The notes below the pieces were generated by a model. It did not search any database. It was not told the DNA's origin and saw only the letters and a program-made list of their open reading frames with translations. Both the position numbers and the translations under genes were made by a program. This document shows, piece by piece, positions 15,668 to 24,627 of a stretch of 64,000 nucleotides of DNA. Source of the DNA: Bdellovibrio sp. (GTDB lineage Bacteria; Bdellovibrionota; Bacteriovoracia; Bacteriovoracales; Bacteriovoracaceae); contig JACPIU010000038.1 in NCBI GenBank assembly GCA_016187935.1, positions 1-64,000 on the forward strand. The letters are read 5' to 3'. Positions within the stretch are counted from its first letter, which is position 1. The number at the start of each line of letters is the position of its first letter.

Positions 15668-16957
15668 TTAAAATCCAAGTTTTTTATTTCTCTCCAATAG
15701 AGCAGAAATTTGGGCCGCTTCTTTGTCATGTTCACGCTTAAAAAATACTGCATTTAATGCCTGAATATTGGCCACGACACCGCAAGCAAGGAGTTTCGCA
15801 CCAGGGTCTGCATTCTCATAAAGCCCAACGCACGTGCCTGGGGCCAGAAATCCTTGTCTCTCACTTGCTAATTCGATGGAGGCCATTTGATTATTTTTAA
15901 AGTGAATCGTGCAAGGCCAACCCTCCTTACTTTGGGCCAAGCGGGCGACGGCAGAACACGGTTTAGTGGTATTGCAGAGTGGAGTCGTTATAAGGGCGTA
16001 CAGGACAAAAGATCGAAAACCGAGATTCTTTGGATCGGCGACAAAAACGACACCATTACTCATGTTTTTCTGTACCACAACTTGATCTGCATCATCGGAG
16101 GTCACATTTTCTATGCTGGTTACTTGGGGACGGGTTACTCCCAACATAAAATAATGCAGGCCTTGGTGATCACATAAGAGTTGTTCGTCTTCATAACGGA
16201 GAATCTGCCCGGCCTTTCTAAGACTAATTGGCGTTGTCCTTTCAATAAACTCTGGCAAGTGAGGTGAAGACATAAAACAGACATGATCATCACTGGAAAC
16301 TTGCACATCATTACTCATCGATTGGGCAATTTTGATAACTTAATCTCGGCGCATTTCTGCTAAGGGAAGAAGAAGTCGCGACAACTGATTCTGATTTAAC
16401 TGTGCCAGCTTTAAGGATTGATCTATAGTGGGGTCGTGTGACGCTCCAATAGAATAAACCTTATTATTTTTTATCAATTGCACTCTGGCGTAATGCCCGG
16501 TTGCCACCATTTGGGCCTTTAACTTGTTGGCCTTTTGCTCCAACAGATCAATGAGTAATTGATGGCAGTACATGCATGGATAGATTTTTTCGCCTGAGAT
16601 ACCTGCCGAGATCACGCGATCAAGCACAAGACTTTTAAACTCACTTAAAGCATTGACAGCATAAAAAGGAATCTCGAGATGCTCGGCCTGTGCTCGGGCC
16701 TTTTCTAAATTCACCACATGACAGTCTGTGAAAAAGGCCGGGATGTAACTCAAATCATCAATCTGCCCCTCCTCACTGATGCTGGTGGATTCTTGAATTG
16801 TCATAGCACGCCGGCGGGAATAAAGAGTATCGTGCACATCCACCATCTGAATGCATACGCCGATCACATGTAGGCCTTGTTTTTTTAACAAATAAGCGGC
16901 AACAAAAGAATCCATCTTCCCGCTCATGCCTACGACAACAGTATTAATGGCCGACAT
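15668..16957 (-). pseudogene. Second MnmA-like gene interrupted by one in-frame TAA
   Basis: Two open segments are halves of one MnmA-like protein. Segment 16340-16957 (205 aa) carries the PP-loop domain, with a degenerate loop SGKMDSF in place of SGGVDSS, Cys131 (PCMYCHQLL) and ATGHYAR. Segment 15668-16318 carries the second cysteine (DHVCFMSS), LHYFMLGV and the C-terminal barrel (APGTCVGLYENADPGAKLLACGVV). The TAA at 16340-16342 is followed in the same frame by seven sense codons and then ATG 16318, so one base change separates the halves. The second half has no ribosome site of its own. It may be decayed, a sequence error, or a stop read through. Confidence 0.8.
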
Positions 16958-17122
16958 AATAATTTCTCTCTTTGCACTATTATACCTGAATCTGTAAAAC
17001 TTGGCGGAGCAATATCTGCCGTATTTTTTTACTCGGACATTTATTTTTGCCTCAAACTCAGGTTGTTCAAATAAATTTTCGAAGATGTTTATGTGAATGA
17101 TTTGTACAAAAAGCTTTATCTC

Positions 17123-17704
17123 ATGGACTCCCATTTGAGAGTGGGCCATCTGCAATTAAACGATTTTTTTCGTATCGTGGAATGTCTAATTGGGTACAAA
17201 CCTAAACGTTTTGCATTTTGCGGCCATCGACCCGAACTGCACAAAAATCTCACTCTGAGTGAGAATATTTTCTTGGAAGCACCACACGGAACCATCAAGG
17301 ACAGATCAAGACAAAACTATACCCAGCAAAATTTCGGTGGGAATATCTATCTCTATCAATTGTTTGAACGACTGTCCTATCCTGAGGCCCTCGGCCATGA
17401 GGTCAGTTGTAGCGCAAAGAAATTAGTGGCAATCATACGAACGTTGCTCCGTCCTGATCCCCATATTTTTTTAGTCGCCCCCCAACATGGGATGGATCGC
17501 ACCTGCATGGAACTGTTGGCAAAATCGCTCATCCTGGAACAGACACTCAATCAGAAAATGATTCTGGTGGCCGACTGGTCCCTCTCTGAATGGCCTTTAC
17601 TAACCAAAGTTCCGGTTCTGCAAATCAAAAAAACTGCACCCGATAATCAAATGGTGATCTCAATCGCGAACCCTCAAGAGCAAGACTTGAAATTGGCAAG
17701 TTAG
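17123..17704 (+). CDS. ABC-ATPase-like protein lacking the Walker A half
   Basis: 193 residues from ATG 17123 (ATG 17093 gives 203). The order of motifs recalls the second half of an ABC ATPase: KNLTLSENIF (Q-loop/LTxxEN region), SCSAKKLVAIIRTLLRPDPHIFLVAPQHGMD (signature helix, Walker B strand and D-loop position), then MILVADWSLSEWP in place of the H-loop strand. No Walker A is present, LSGGQ reads SCSAKK, and the Walker B acidic pair is absent (FLVAPQHGMD). It resembles the degenerate Mla-type ATPase at 22943-23722. Assignment is tentative; a non-catalytic scaffold role is inferred. Confidence 0.45.
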   Translation: MDSHLRVGHLQLNDFFRIVECLIGYKPKRFAFCGHRPELHKNLTLSENIFLEAPHGTIKDRSRQNYTQQNFGGNIYLYQLFERLSYPEALGHEVSCSAKKLVAIIRTLLRPDPHIFLVAPQHGMDRTCMELLAKSLILEQTLNQKMILVADWSLSEWPLLTKVPVLQIKKTAPDNQMVISIANPQEQDLKLAS

Positions 17705-17777
17705 TTTCCGACAGTTTTGATTGACATTGTCTTGAGTAAATCCGCATAATTTATTTATCTAAATCAGGGAGATTACA

Positions 17778-18941
17778 ATGCCCTCACACGCTCTCAACTT
17801 CATTGATGTTTTTTCCGGTGCTGGCGGTCTCTCATGCGGTATGGAATTGGCAGGACTTAGATGTTTGCTCGGAGTGGATCTGAACAAGGCCGCCATTCAA
17901 ACTTTTCTCGCCAATCATAAGCACGCTGTGGCCTTTAGCGAGGATATAAAAAAACTGACCTCCATGAAACTCATGGAGTTACTGGGCGGACAAACCGTTC
18001 ATGCGGTCATCGGAGGCCCACCTTGCCAAGGATTCTCTACCGTTGGCAGGGGTGATCCTAAAGATCAAAGGAACTCGCTCTTTTTAGAATTCATTCGCAT
18101 TGTTAAAATTACTCGCCCACTCTTCGTGGTGGTTGAAAACGTGACCGGACTCTTGGCCAAAAAAAATGAAAAAACCTTGCGCGCTATCTTTGCCCAATTT
18201 GAAAAATTGGGTTTCCATCTCGATGTGCAAGTTTTAAGTGCAGAAAAATATGGTGTCCCAGAACGACGTCGCAGAACTATCATTCTCGGCACTAGACTTC
18301 CGATTCCGGTGCAATTTCCACTCTTTTCCCATGATTGTGTTAAAAATGGAATTTACATTCCTCCCGTCACTGTCGGCGAAGCTTTGGCCAATATGGAAAC
18401 GGGGAACGGCAATTTATATAACCACGATTTAGAAAGTGCCGAAATCAGATCGACCATCGATCGCAGGCGTCTGGCCAAAATTCCCGAAGGCAAGGGTATC
18501 CGCTATCCAGAAGACGAGAAACAGTATCTGCCTCCCTCACTGCATTTGGGAGTGGATTGGAAAGAACTTCCAGAGGGACGTTTCAGGCAAACCAAGTACC
18601 AAAGACTGGATGGGAAAAGGCCTTCCCCCACAATTATGACCCATCGATACGGCTATTTTCACCCACGCGAAAATCGTTACCTCACGGCCCGTGAAGCCGC
18701 ACGCTTACAGAGCTTCCCCAACGATTTTGTCTTTCAAGGCCCAGTCAGTGAGCAGTGGAGGCAAATCGGCAATGCCGTCCCTCCCCTCCTCGGTAAATCC
18801 ATTGGCGAAGCACTCTTGCAGATGCTGGCAAAATCTAAAGAAATCCCGAATCAAAAATCTATGCCCAAGTCTCGATCGAGCAAACGAGTTCAATCCACAA
18901 TTGAGAACGTGCGCGAAGGCGCCTTCGTTTATAAGGGCTAA
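17778..18941 (+). CDS. dcm: DNA (cytosine-5) methyltransferase, solitary
   Basis: 387 residues with the motif order of C5 methyltransferases: motif I FIDVFSGAGGLSCGME (8-23), motif IV GGPPCQGFS with catalytic Cys83, motif VI VVENVTGL, motif VIII YGVPERRRRTIILG, then a target-recognition region (about 200-290) and motifs IX-X (ARLQSFPNDF, QIGNAVPPLLG). It flips a cytosine and methylates C5 with S-adenosylmethionine. No endonuclease gene is next to it, so it looks like an orphan methylase. The target site cannot be read from sequence. Its stop overlaps that of the facing subtilisin gene by 4 bp. Confidence 0.95.
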   Translation: MPSHALNFIDVFSGAGGLSCGMELAGLRCLLGVDLNKAAIQTFLANHKHAVAFSEDIKKLTSMKLMELLGGQTVHAVIGGPPCQGFSTVGRGDPKDQRNSLFLEFIRIVKITRPLFVVVENVTGLLAKKNEKTLRAIFAQFEKLGFHLDVQVLSAEKYGVPERRRRTIILGTRLPIPVQFPLFSHDCVKNGIYIPPVTVGEALANMETGNGNLYNHDLESAEIRSTIDRRRLAKIPEGKGIRYPEDEKQYLPPSLHLGVDWKELPEGRFRQTKYQRLDGKRPSPTIMTHRYGYFHPRENRYLTAREAARLQSFPNDFVFQGPVSEQWRQIGNAVPPLLGKSIGEALLQMLAKSKEIPNQKSMPKSRSSKRVQSTIENVREGAFVYKG

Positions 18942-21900
18942 GGCGCAGCGTAGATATATTTTTTCTGCACTATTTCTGATTGTTGATCGCGCACTCCTGG
19001 AACTTTCGACCAGCTATTATAGGGATAATAGATTATAATTTTTTCTGGTCTAGCGCCCAATTTCAAATCAATCTCTTGCGTCGTTTGCCCAGGTACTTTG
19101 ATGACTTCGGGAATCATGAGCAATCCCTGGCCACCATCACTTAACATAACCGACTTCCATGCATTCTCACCCAACATGTCATCACCTTCACGGGAAGATT
19201 GATCTTCATTCAAAACTTGTAACTTAAATTTCAACTCACCCACGGGTGAAATAAAAATTCTATCCAGTGAAATCTCAACAATTGATAGGCTACTTTGATT
19301 AAAGGCCCTCATGGGGCGCTTCTCCAAGATAGCGGCGGAATAGTTTTCTTTGACAGCGACTTCACCGCGGGCATGGGCCTCTTCATACTCTTTTCTTAAC
19401 TTTTGCACCAAATCAACATCGAGAAGTACCGACTGATAATCCTTACCATCAAGACCACTTAAATTATCGCCCAAGATCCCGGCCAACTCCTGGTCGGGAG
19501 AACCATCACCATTACCATCGATTAAAATTGACAGTTCACATCCCTGCCATCGTGTGACAGGTGTATAAAGTTTGACGGCAAATTGAAGAAGCCGTTCATT
19601 TTCTCTATTAACAATTCGGTAACCGGCACTTTGGAGATCGCACAAGCGCGAACGCGTACTATTGATTCCCGATTCAATCGGTAGCTCTGAATCTTTCCCA
19701 AGATAGTTAAATAAATAGGCCTCACCCTCAACAGGTCCGGCATTTTGGATTTTCAGTTGGGCCAAGGCATCGGCTTCATCCTCTTCACTGGACGCGAAGA
19801 CATTTAACCCTTGTTGTTTTAAAGCATCCCCGCGAGTAACTAAGGCCATGACGGGAAGGCGTGCCAGAATGGCATCATTGTCGGCATCTTTGGCCAAAAT
19901 AATTCCATTCAATTCGGCACTCTGCTCACGAGGGGCACGCAGCGTACTGTAAATTTTGAGCTTCACCGTTTGACCGGCGGCGATGGTGTTTGGAGCTTGG
20001 ACTTCCAGGCCCAAATCATCACTTTGACTGCTCTCAAATTTTACATTCAAAGTGCGATTGGAAATATTCTTAAAAACAACCTCACCGCTTAGTTTTTTGC
20101 GTCTCAACACCTGCATTTCACCCAATGAAAATCCCGAAGGAATAAAATAGGCCGCTGCTTTGAGTGAAAGATAAGCATCCACACGACCAGCACCTTGTTC
20201 AGACCATAGGGCCAACTTTCCATTTGCATCTTTCATAGTCTTGGCCTGCCCCATGACAAGGGCCTTTAATTCTTCAACCCTAAAAGAAGGCAAACTTTGT
20301 TTTAAGAGAGCAAAGACTCCACTCATATGGGGCGCGGCCATACTGGTCCCGCTCATCATGGTGCTTTCGCTACCTTCCCCCATGGCCGCCGAAATAATAT
20401 TGGCACCAGGCAGAGCGACTTCAGGTTTAAAGGCACCATCAATAGAGCGCGGGCCTTGCGAACTAAAGTCGGTCAAGGTGTCAATCATTTCAGGTTTCTT
20501 AATCCGTTCGCCCGAAGTTAAATCAGCGACCACGCTTCCCGCACTCAATTGCTCTTTTATTTTTTTTCCTAATTCAAAGTCAATCATTATGCCCGGTATC
20601 GCAATGGATTCATCTCCTCCCATTCTAAAAGGTTCGCCTGGGCGATTATTGGCCATGACGACAGCAATGGCACCATACTCAATCACCTTTTTAAATTTTT
20701 CTACAAAAGTAATATCGCCACGGTCAATCAAAGCGATCTTGCCTTTGAGACGGGATTTCAGCTCGTCACTGATCTCCTCTTTCAAAGTTCCCACCGCCAC
20801 CAATTCCTCTTTAAGGTTCTGTACTTTACTGAGCGGCAAGGTCATACTGCCCTCAATAGCTTCCACCAAGACATCCAGTTGCCCACCCAAGAATTTGATC
20901 CCGTCAAATTGCCAATTATGGGCCATATTATCTATCGAAGCGGCAACCGAGAGTGCCGCATCGGAAGTTGAAGGCGATCCCACAATATAGGCACTATGAC
21001 CTGAATTACCGGCCGATGCTGATACCGCAATCCCCCCCGTAGTCAAATTCTTGATGGCCTCACTGTAAAGAATATGGGCCTTCCCATAACTGCTGCCTAA
21101 GGATAAATTGACCACGTCCAAACGATCATCAGCATTCAAGTCTCCATTAGGATCGACAGAATATTCGAGCGCCGCAATCACCACAGAATCACTGGTCGAG
21201 CCATCTGCTCCAAAAACTTTTATGGCATAGAGTGTGGCATCAGGAGCAACGCCGGAATAGTGTTTCACGCCATCGCCAATCCCTGCCACAGTGCCGGCGA
21301 CATGTGTTCCATGTCCACCTTCATCGAGAGGGTTCTGATCTGGAATGGGTAGCCGTTTTTCAAAAATAGGAGATGCGGCATTATAGGCCGTACCCACAAG
21401 ATCAATCCCACCCGCCACTTTTTCACTGGGAAAACCAACTGGCAGACCACTTGGATTAATATTTTTATAGGCCTCTTTTGTGCCCAATCCTTTAAACATA
21501 CTATGAGTGTAATCAATCCCGGTATCGATAATACCGACCTTCACACCTTTACCTGTGATACCCAATTCTTTATGAACGCGATCGGCCCCAATAAACGAAA
21601 CTGAATTAATCTGAGTAATATCCTCATCACCTTTTGTAACACCATTTTGAGACGCCAGAATGGGACGTCCGAAGAATCCTTCGCGCTCAATGTATGAAAC
21701 CCCTTCCATCCCTTTGATTTTATCTTCAAGCGCCACTGGAACGATGATGGCCAGAGCATTCAAGGCCCAGCGATAGCGATAGAAAATTTTTATTTCAGAG
21801 GACAGGGCCTTAAGTTCTTCTTCTTTATTGGCCTGTTCAACCAACAACGCTTCCTTAGCTTCAGGTGCGACGATGAGACGTCCTTCTTCCAGATGGGCCT

Positions 21901-22087
21901 TTTCCAAAAGTGCCGGTTCACTCAACCGTACAATTGCCATAAGGCGATCTCGATTTTGAGGCCTGTTACTCCAAATATCACTTGCCTTAAATGACAGTGA
22001 TTCGGCCTTTTTCTGACTGCAGCCGAGGGTCAATAGTAAGAAAGTGCTAAGAAAAGTTAAGACACTAAAATAAGACATCCTACGCAT
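18938..22087 (-). CDS. Subtilisin-family (S8) lipoprotein with a PA domain
   Basis: 1049 residues. Lipoprotein signal with LTLGC (Cys23), an inhibitor-like propeptide region (about 45-135), then the S8 domain with Asp188 (GIIDTGID), His259 (GHGTHVAG) and Ser582 (MMSGTSMAAPH). A protease-associated PA domain (about 395-525, ALIDRGDITFVEKFKKVIEYGAIAVVMAN) is inserted between the catalytic His and Ser, as in lactocepin-like enzymes. About 440 further residues form Fn3-like/C-terminal domains. ATG 22087 follows GGGAGG. The protein is likely anchored at the outer membrane and degrades extracellular protein. Confidence 0.93.
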   Translation of the reverse strand: MRRMSYFSVLTFLSTFLLLTLGCSQKKAESLSFKASDIWSNRPQNRDRLMAIVRLSEPALLEKAHLEEGRLIVAPEAKEALLVEQANKEEELKALSSEIKIFYRYRWALNALAIIVPVALEDKIKGMEGVSYIEREGFFGRPILASQNGVTKGDEDITQINSVSFIGADRVHKELGITGKGVKVGIIDTGIDYTHSMFKGLGTKEAYKNINPSGLPVGFPSEKVAGGIDLVGTAYNAASPIFEKRLPIPDQNPLDEGGHGTHVAGTVAGIGDGVKHYSGVAPDATLYAIKVFGADGSTSDSVVIAALEYSVDPNGDLNADDRLDVVNLSLGSSYGKAHILYSEAIKNLTTGGIAVSASAGNSGHSAYIVGSPSTSDAALSVAASIDNMAHNWQFDGIKFLGGQLDVLVEAIEGSMTLPLSKVQNLKEELVAVGTLKEEISDELKSRLKGKIALIDRGDITFVEKFKKVIEYGAIAVVMANNRPGEPFRMGGDESIAIPGIMIDFELGKKIKEQLSAGSVVADLTSGERIKKPEMIDTLTDFSSQGPRSIDGAFKPEVALPGANIISAAMGEGSESTMMSGTSMAAPHMSGVFALLKQSLPSFRVEELKALVMGQAKTMKDANGKLALWSEQGAGRVDAYLSLKAAAYFIPSGFSLGEMQVLRRKKLSGEVVFKNISNRTLNVKFESSQSDDLGLEVQAPNTIAAGQTVKLKIYSTLRAPREQSAELNGIILAKDADNDAILARLPVMALVTRGDALKQQGLNVFASSEEDEADALAQLKIQNAGPVEGEAYLFNYLGKDSELPIESGINSTRSRLCDLQSAGYRIVNRENERLLQFAVKLYTPVTRWQGCELSILIDGNGDGSPDQELAGILGDNLSGLDGKDYQSVLLDVDLVQKLRKEYEEAHARGEVAVKENYSAAILEKRPMRAFNQSSLSIVEISLDRIFISPVGELKFKLQVLNEDQSSREGDDMLGENAWKSVMLSDGGQGLLMIPEVIKVPGQTTQEIDLKLGARPEKIIIYYPYNSWSKVPGVRDQQSEIVQKKYIYAAP

Positions 22088-22400
22088 GAAAGGCCTCCCA
22101 CAAAATAGCTTGGCGATTTATGCGGTTTTTTTGGATTTTTGTAAACTACAAACTTTACAAGTGCTTAAAATGAGGACGTAATCCGCCGCCTGACAGATTT
22201 TGTAAGATTTCTGACCTTTTTGTAAAAACTGCCTGGGGCCTAAATGGGCCTGATCTACCTTATCCTGAAGGTGCAGGGAGGTTTAGGAGGCAGGTGCCAG
22301 GTGACTAATGGTACTGGCCCCTACTAACTCCTAATTCCCAAGGAGTATTGGTGCTCGCTCTCCTCGAATACATTCCTCACGATCGAGGTCAACGCCAGGA
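22088..22400. other. 313-bp region without a gene, upstream of truncated mlaE
   Basis: Holds the promoter side of the subtilisin gene (minus strand) and about 180 bp leading to the Mla-like operon. No continuous reading frame supplies the missing N-terminus of the permease. At 22288-22322 the sequence GGCAGGTGCCAGGTGAC is followed by GGTACTGGCCCC, which looks like a degenerate, partly palindromic short repeat of the kind scattered in many genomes. I see no clear terminator. Confidence 0.5.
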
Positions 22401-22964
22401 ATGTCTTTCGTCGGAGGCAATGATAGTTTAGGCCAAATCGTAGTGGTGGTTTTAATTCGCGAATTGGCCCCTCTCATGTCCTCTCTGGTATTAATTGCCC
22501 GGTCCGCAACTGCTGTGGCCAGTGAATTAGCAACGATGAAAGTCCAGCAAGAAATCGAGGCGTTGCTTGCCATGAGAGTCAATGTCAAGCAGTATCTACT
22601 CGGGCCACGCCTTCTCGCTGCCACACTCTCAATCTTTTGCATGGCCACTTTTTTTGTAATGGCCGGCATCGTCGGTGCCTGGTTTGGCTGCAACTTCTGG
22701 AATTACTATCCCCTCTTTCAGTTTCTAAACTCCATCTCACTCTCCTTGGCCCCGGCCGACATTTTCTTTTTCATCGCCAAGACCTGTTTGATCGGCCAAG
22801 GCATTTTCATGGTGGCGATTAAAAGTGGTATGTCACTAAAAAAAGCGCCTTTTGAAGTACCTATTGTAACCAACAAGGCCGTCGTGGATGCCCTCTTTGT
22901 CGCTATCGCCATGCAAATTTTTATCAGTGGAATTTTTTATTTATGGATTGGAGTGAAGATGTGA
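22401..22964 (+). CDS. mlaE: MlaE-like permease, N-terminally truncated
   Basis: 187 residues against about 260 in MlaE/YrbE permeases. The conserved core is present: RELAPLMSSLVLIARSATAVASELATMKVQQEIEALLAM and LLGPRLLA, followed by three to four membrane helices and VTNKAVVDALFVAI. The first 70 or so residues (interface helix and first membrane helices) are absent. ATG 22401 is the first start in the frame and the upstream sequence does not encode the rest. In Mla systems the permease moves phospholipid between inner membrane and the MCE ring. The tight 22-bp overlap with the next gene argues the operon is still expressed. Confidence 0.75.
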   Translation: MSFVGGNDSLGQIVVVVLIRELAPLMSSLVLIARSATAVASELATMKVQQEIEALLAMRVNVKQYLLGPRLLAATLSIFCMATFFVMAGIVGAWFGCNFWNYYPLFQFLNSISLSLAPADIFFFIAKTCLIGQGIFMVAIKSGMSLKKAPFEVPIVTNKAVVDALFVAIAMQIFISGIFYLWIGVKM

Positions 22965-23722
22965 CGGTCGAACCAAGCAGTCCCACTATCGCGGTTAGAT
23001 ACCCTGTTGGAACCACCAACCTAGGTACACTCGGGCCTGAATTTAATTATAACTTTGATGTCTATGCCGGACAAATCATTGGCTTCTTGGAAGGCAAAAA
23101 TCCCACTTTGCTTTTTCGCCTCATCTTAGGACTCGGACCGCTTGCTTCCGGAAGTATCGAGTTTCCTGCACTGGCATCCTTAAGGACACAGGAAAATTTT
23201 TATATCAATCTAGGTTTGGCCCAGAGAGAAAAAGGACTCTTGTCCAACTTGAGTCTTGTGGAAAATATTGAACTGCCCGCTCGCTATCACAATTTCACAT
23301 GGGGAGAATTAGGGCCCGATGAACTGGCCCACAAGGCCTTGCGCGAAATCATGATCCCGGAAGAATTATGGAACGGACGTCCTGACCATGTGGCATGGGA
23401 AATCAGAAAACGTGTTCTTCTGGCGCGCGGGGTTGTTTGTTGCCCAAAAATAGTCTTGCTGGAAGACCCCACCAATATGTTCCCATGGGAAAAATTACCG
23501 GATCTCTTCCGCTGGATCAAACTACAAAAGCAAGAACAACGAACAACTTTACTCTGTACTGAAAATATTCCTTTTGCCTTATCAGTATGTGACGCCATTT
23601 GGAATGCTGAAACGCAGTCATTGCAAACCATCGACCAGTATCTCGACATTAAAGGCCCGGAGTGGAATACATTCGTGACTCAGATGCGTAAACAATTGGA
23701 GAATTCATGCGTCTCAATCTAA
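22943..23722 (+). CDS. MlaF-like ABC ATPase with degenerate catalytic motifs
   Basis: 259 residues laid out like MlaF (Walker A region about 45-60, Q-loop, signature, Walker B). The Walker A site reads GFLEGKNPTLLF and lacks the GxGKS/T core; the LSGGQ signature is replaced by HVAWEIRKRV; Walker B/catalytic Glu reads IVLLEDP; the H-loop His is absent (LLCTENIPF). The Q-loop context LAQREKGLLSNLSLVENIELP is retained. ATP hydrolysis is therefore unlikely although the fold should survive. It overlaps the permease gene by 22 bp and mlaD by 16 bp. Confidence 0.75.
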   Translation: MDWSEDVTVEPSSPTIAVRYPVGTTNLGTLGPEFNYNFDVYAGQIIGFLEGKNPTLLFRLILGLGPLASGSIEFPALASLRTQENFYINLGLAQREKGLLSNLSLVENIELPARYHNFTWGELGPDELAHKALREIMIPEELWNGRPDHVAWEIRKRVLLARGVVCCPKIVLLEDPTNMFPWEKLPDLFRWIKLQKQEQRTTLLCTENIPFALSVCDAIWNAETQSLQTIDQYLDIKGPEWNTFVTQMRKQLENSCVSI

Positions 23723-24627
23723 TGGAAAAAAAGGCCCTCCTCGGCATTCTGGTATCGATTACCGGAATGGTTCTTGCCGTACTGATCATCGGCAAACGCA
23801 ATTTATGGTTTGAGGCCAAGAACAGTTATTATGCTTATTACCACGATGTTGAAGGACTGACAGAAGGCAGCTTGGTTACCTTACGTGGATTGAGAGTGGG
23901 CGAAGTTGAGGCCCTCGAAGTCCATACTGACAATCAAATCAAGGTTACTTTCAGTGTCAAAAACTCTTTAGAAAACAAGATTCGCCAAGATAGCATTGCT
24001 CGACAGCATCGCGCCTTTGTTATTGGTGAAAAACGCATTGATATCGTTCCCGGAACCAGTAGTATGCTCCAGGTTCCAAACGGTGGAGAGGTCAAAGGCC
24101 TTGACTCCATGGATTTGCCCGATTTAGTTTCAGGAAAAAACATTGGAAACATAACTGGAAAACTTGAAGGTCTGCTGACGGGAGTAAAAAAATGGTCCGA
24201 TGCGCTGCTGATTCTCTCCGACAAAATCGGTCCCAACGATCTGGCCAATTTGTACCAGGAGATGGGACCACTTCTGACAAATATTAATACTCTAATCAAT
24301 GATCTCAAAGATTTTACCGCAATCACCAAAACGGCACGACGTGATCTTGTCGGGAACGGATTACTCGCCGAAACCTTGAAGAATACCAACAACACCATGA
24401 AGAACAGTAACAAGATTCTCATACCTCTGGTCAAACGCGAGCAACTGCTAGAGATGACCTTAAATAATGTTAATACCATGATGTCTGAGGTGGCGAAAGA
24501 ACCGAATTTCGCCAAAGATATCTTGGGACTCCTAAAGGAAGTCTCGGTGACCTTAAAGGCCATCCAAAAAACCTGGATGCTCAAAAGTCACGTGGAAGAT
24601 GTCAAAAAAGAGAAAAACAAATCTTAA
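23707..24627 (+). CDS. mlaD: MlaD-like MCE-domain protein
   Basis: 306 residues: one N-terminal membrane anchor (about 10-28) and one MCE domain (about 38-118, YYHDVEGLTEGSLVTLRGLRVGEV ... ), then a long helical tail with repeated N/T-rich stretches (NTNNTMKNSNK). MCE proteins form hexameric rings that carry lipids between the inner and outer membrane. Unlike its two operon partners this protein shows no obvious damage. The stop overlaps that of the facing gene by 4 bp. Confidence 0.9.
   Translation: MRLNLMEKKALLGILVSITGMVLAVLIIGKRNLWFEAKNSYYAYYHDVEGLTEGSLVTLRGLRVGEVEALEVHTDNQIKVTFSVKNSLENKIRQDSIARQHRAFVIGEKRIDIVPGTSSMLQVPNGGEVKGLDSMDLPDLVSGKNIGNITGKLEGLLTGVKKWSDALLILSDKIGPNDLANLYQEMGPLLTNINTLINDLKDFTAITKTARRDLVGNGLLAETLKNTNNTMKNSNKILIPLVKREQLLEMTLNNVNTMMSEVAKEPNFAKDILGLLKEVSVTLKAIQKTWMLKSHVEDVKKEKNKS

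Noticed and set aside
20241-20990. 249-residue frame antisense to the large subtilisin
   Set aside because: It mirrors the S8/PA coding region with intact catalytic motifs; the antisense product has no recognisable features.
23934-24584. 216-residue frame antisense to mlaD
   Set aside because: MlaD is convincing and overlaps its operon partner; the antisense frame is a Ser/Phe-rich shadow.
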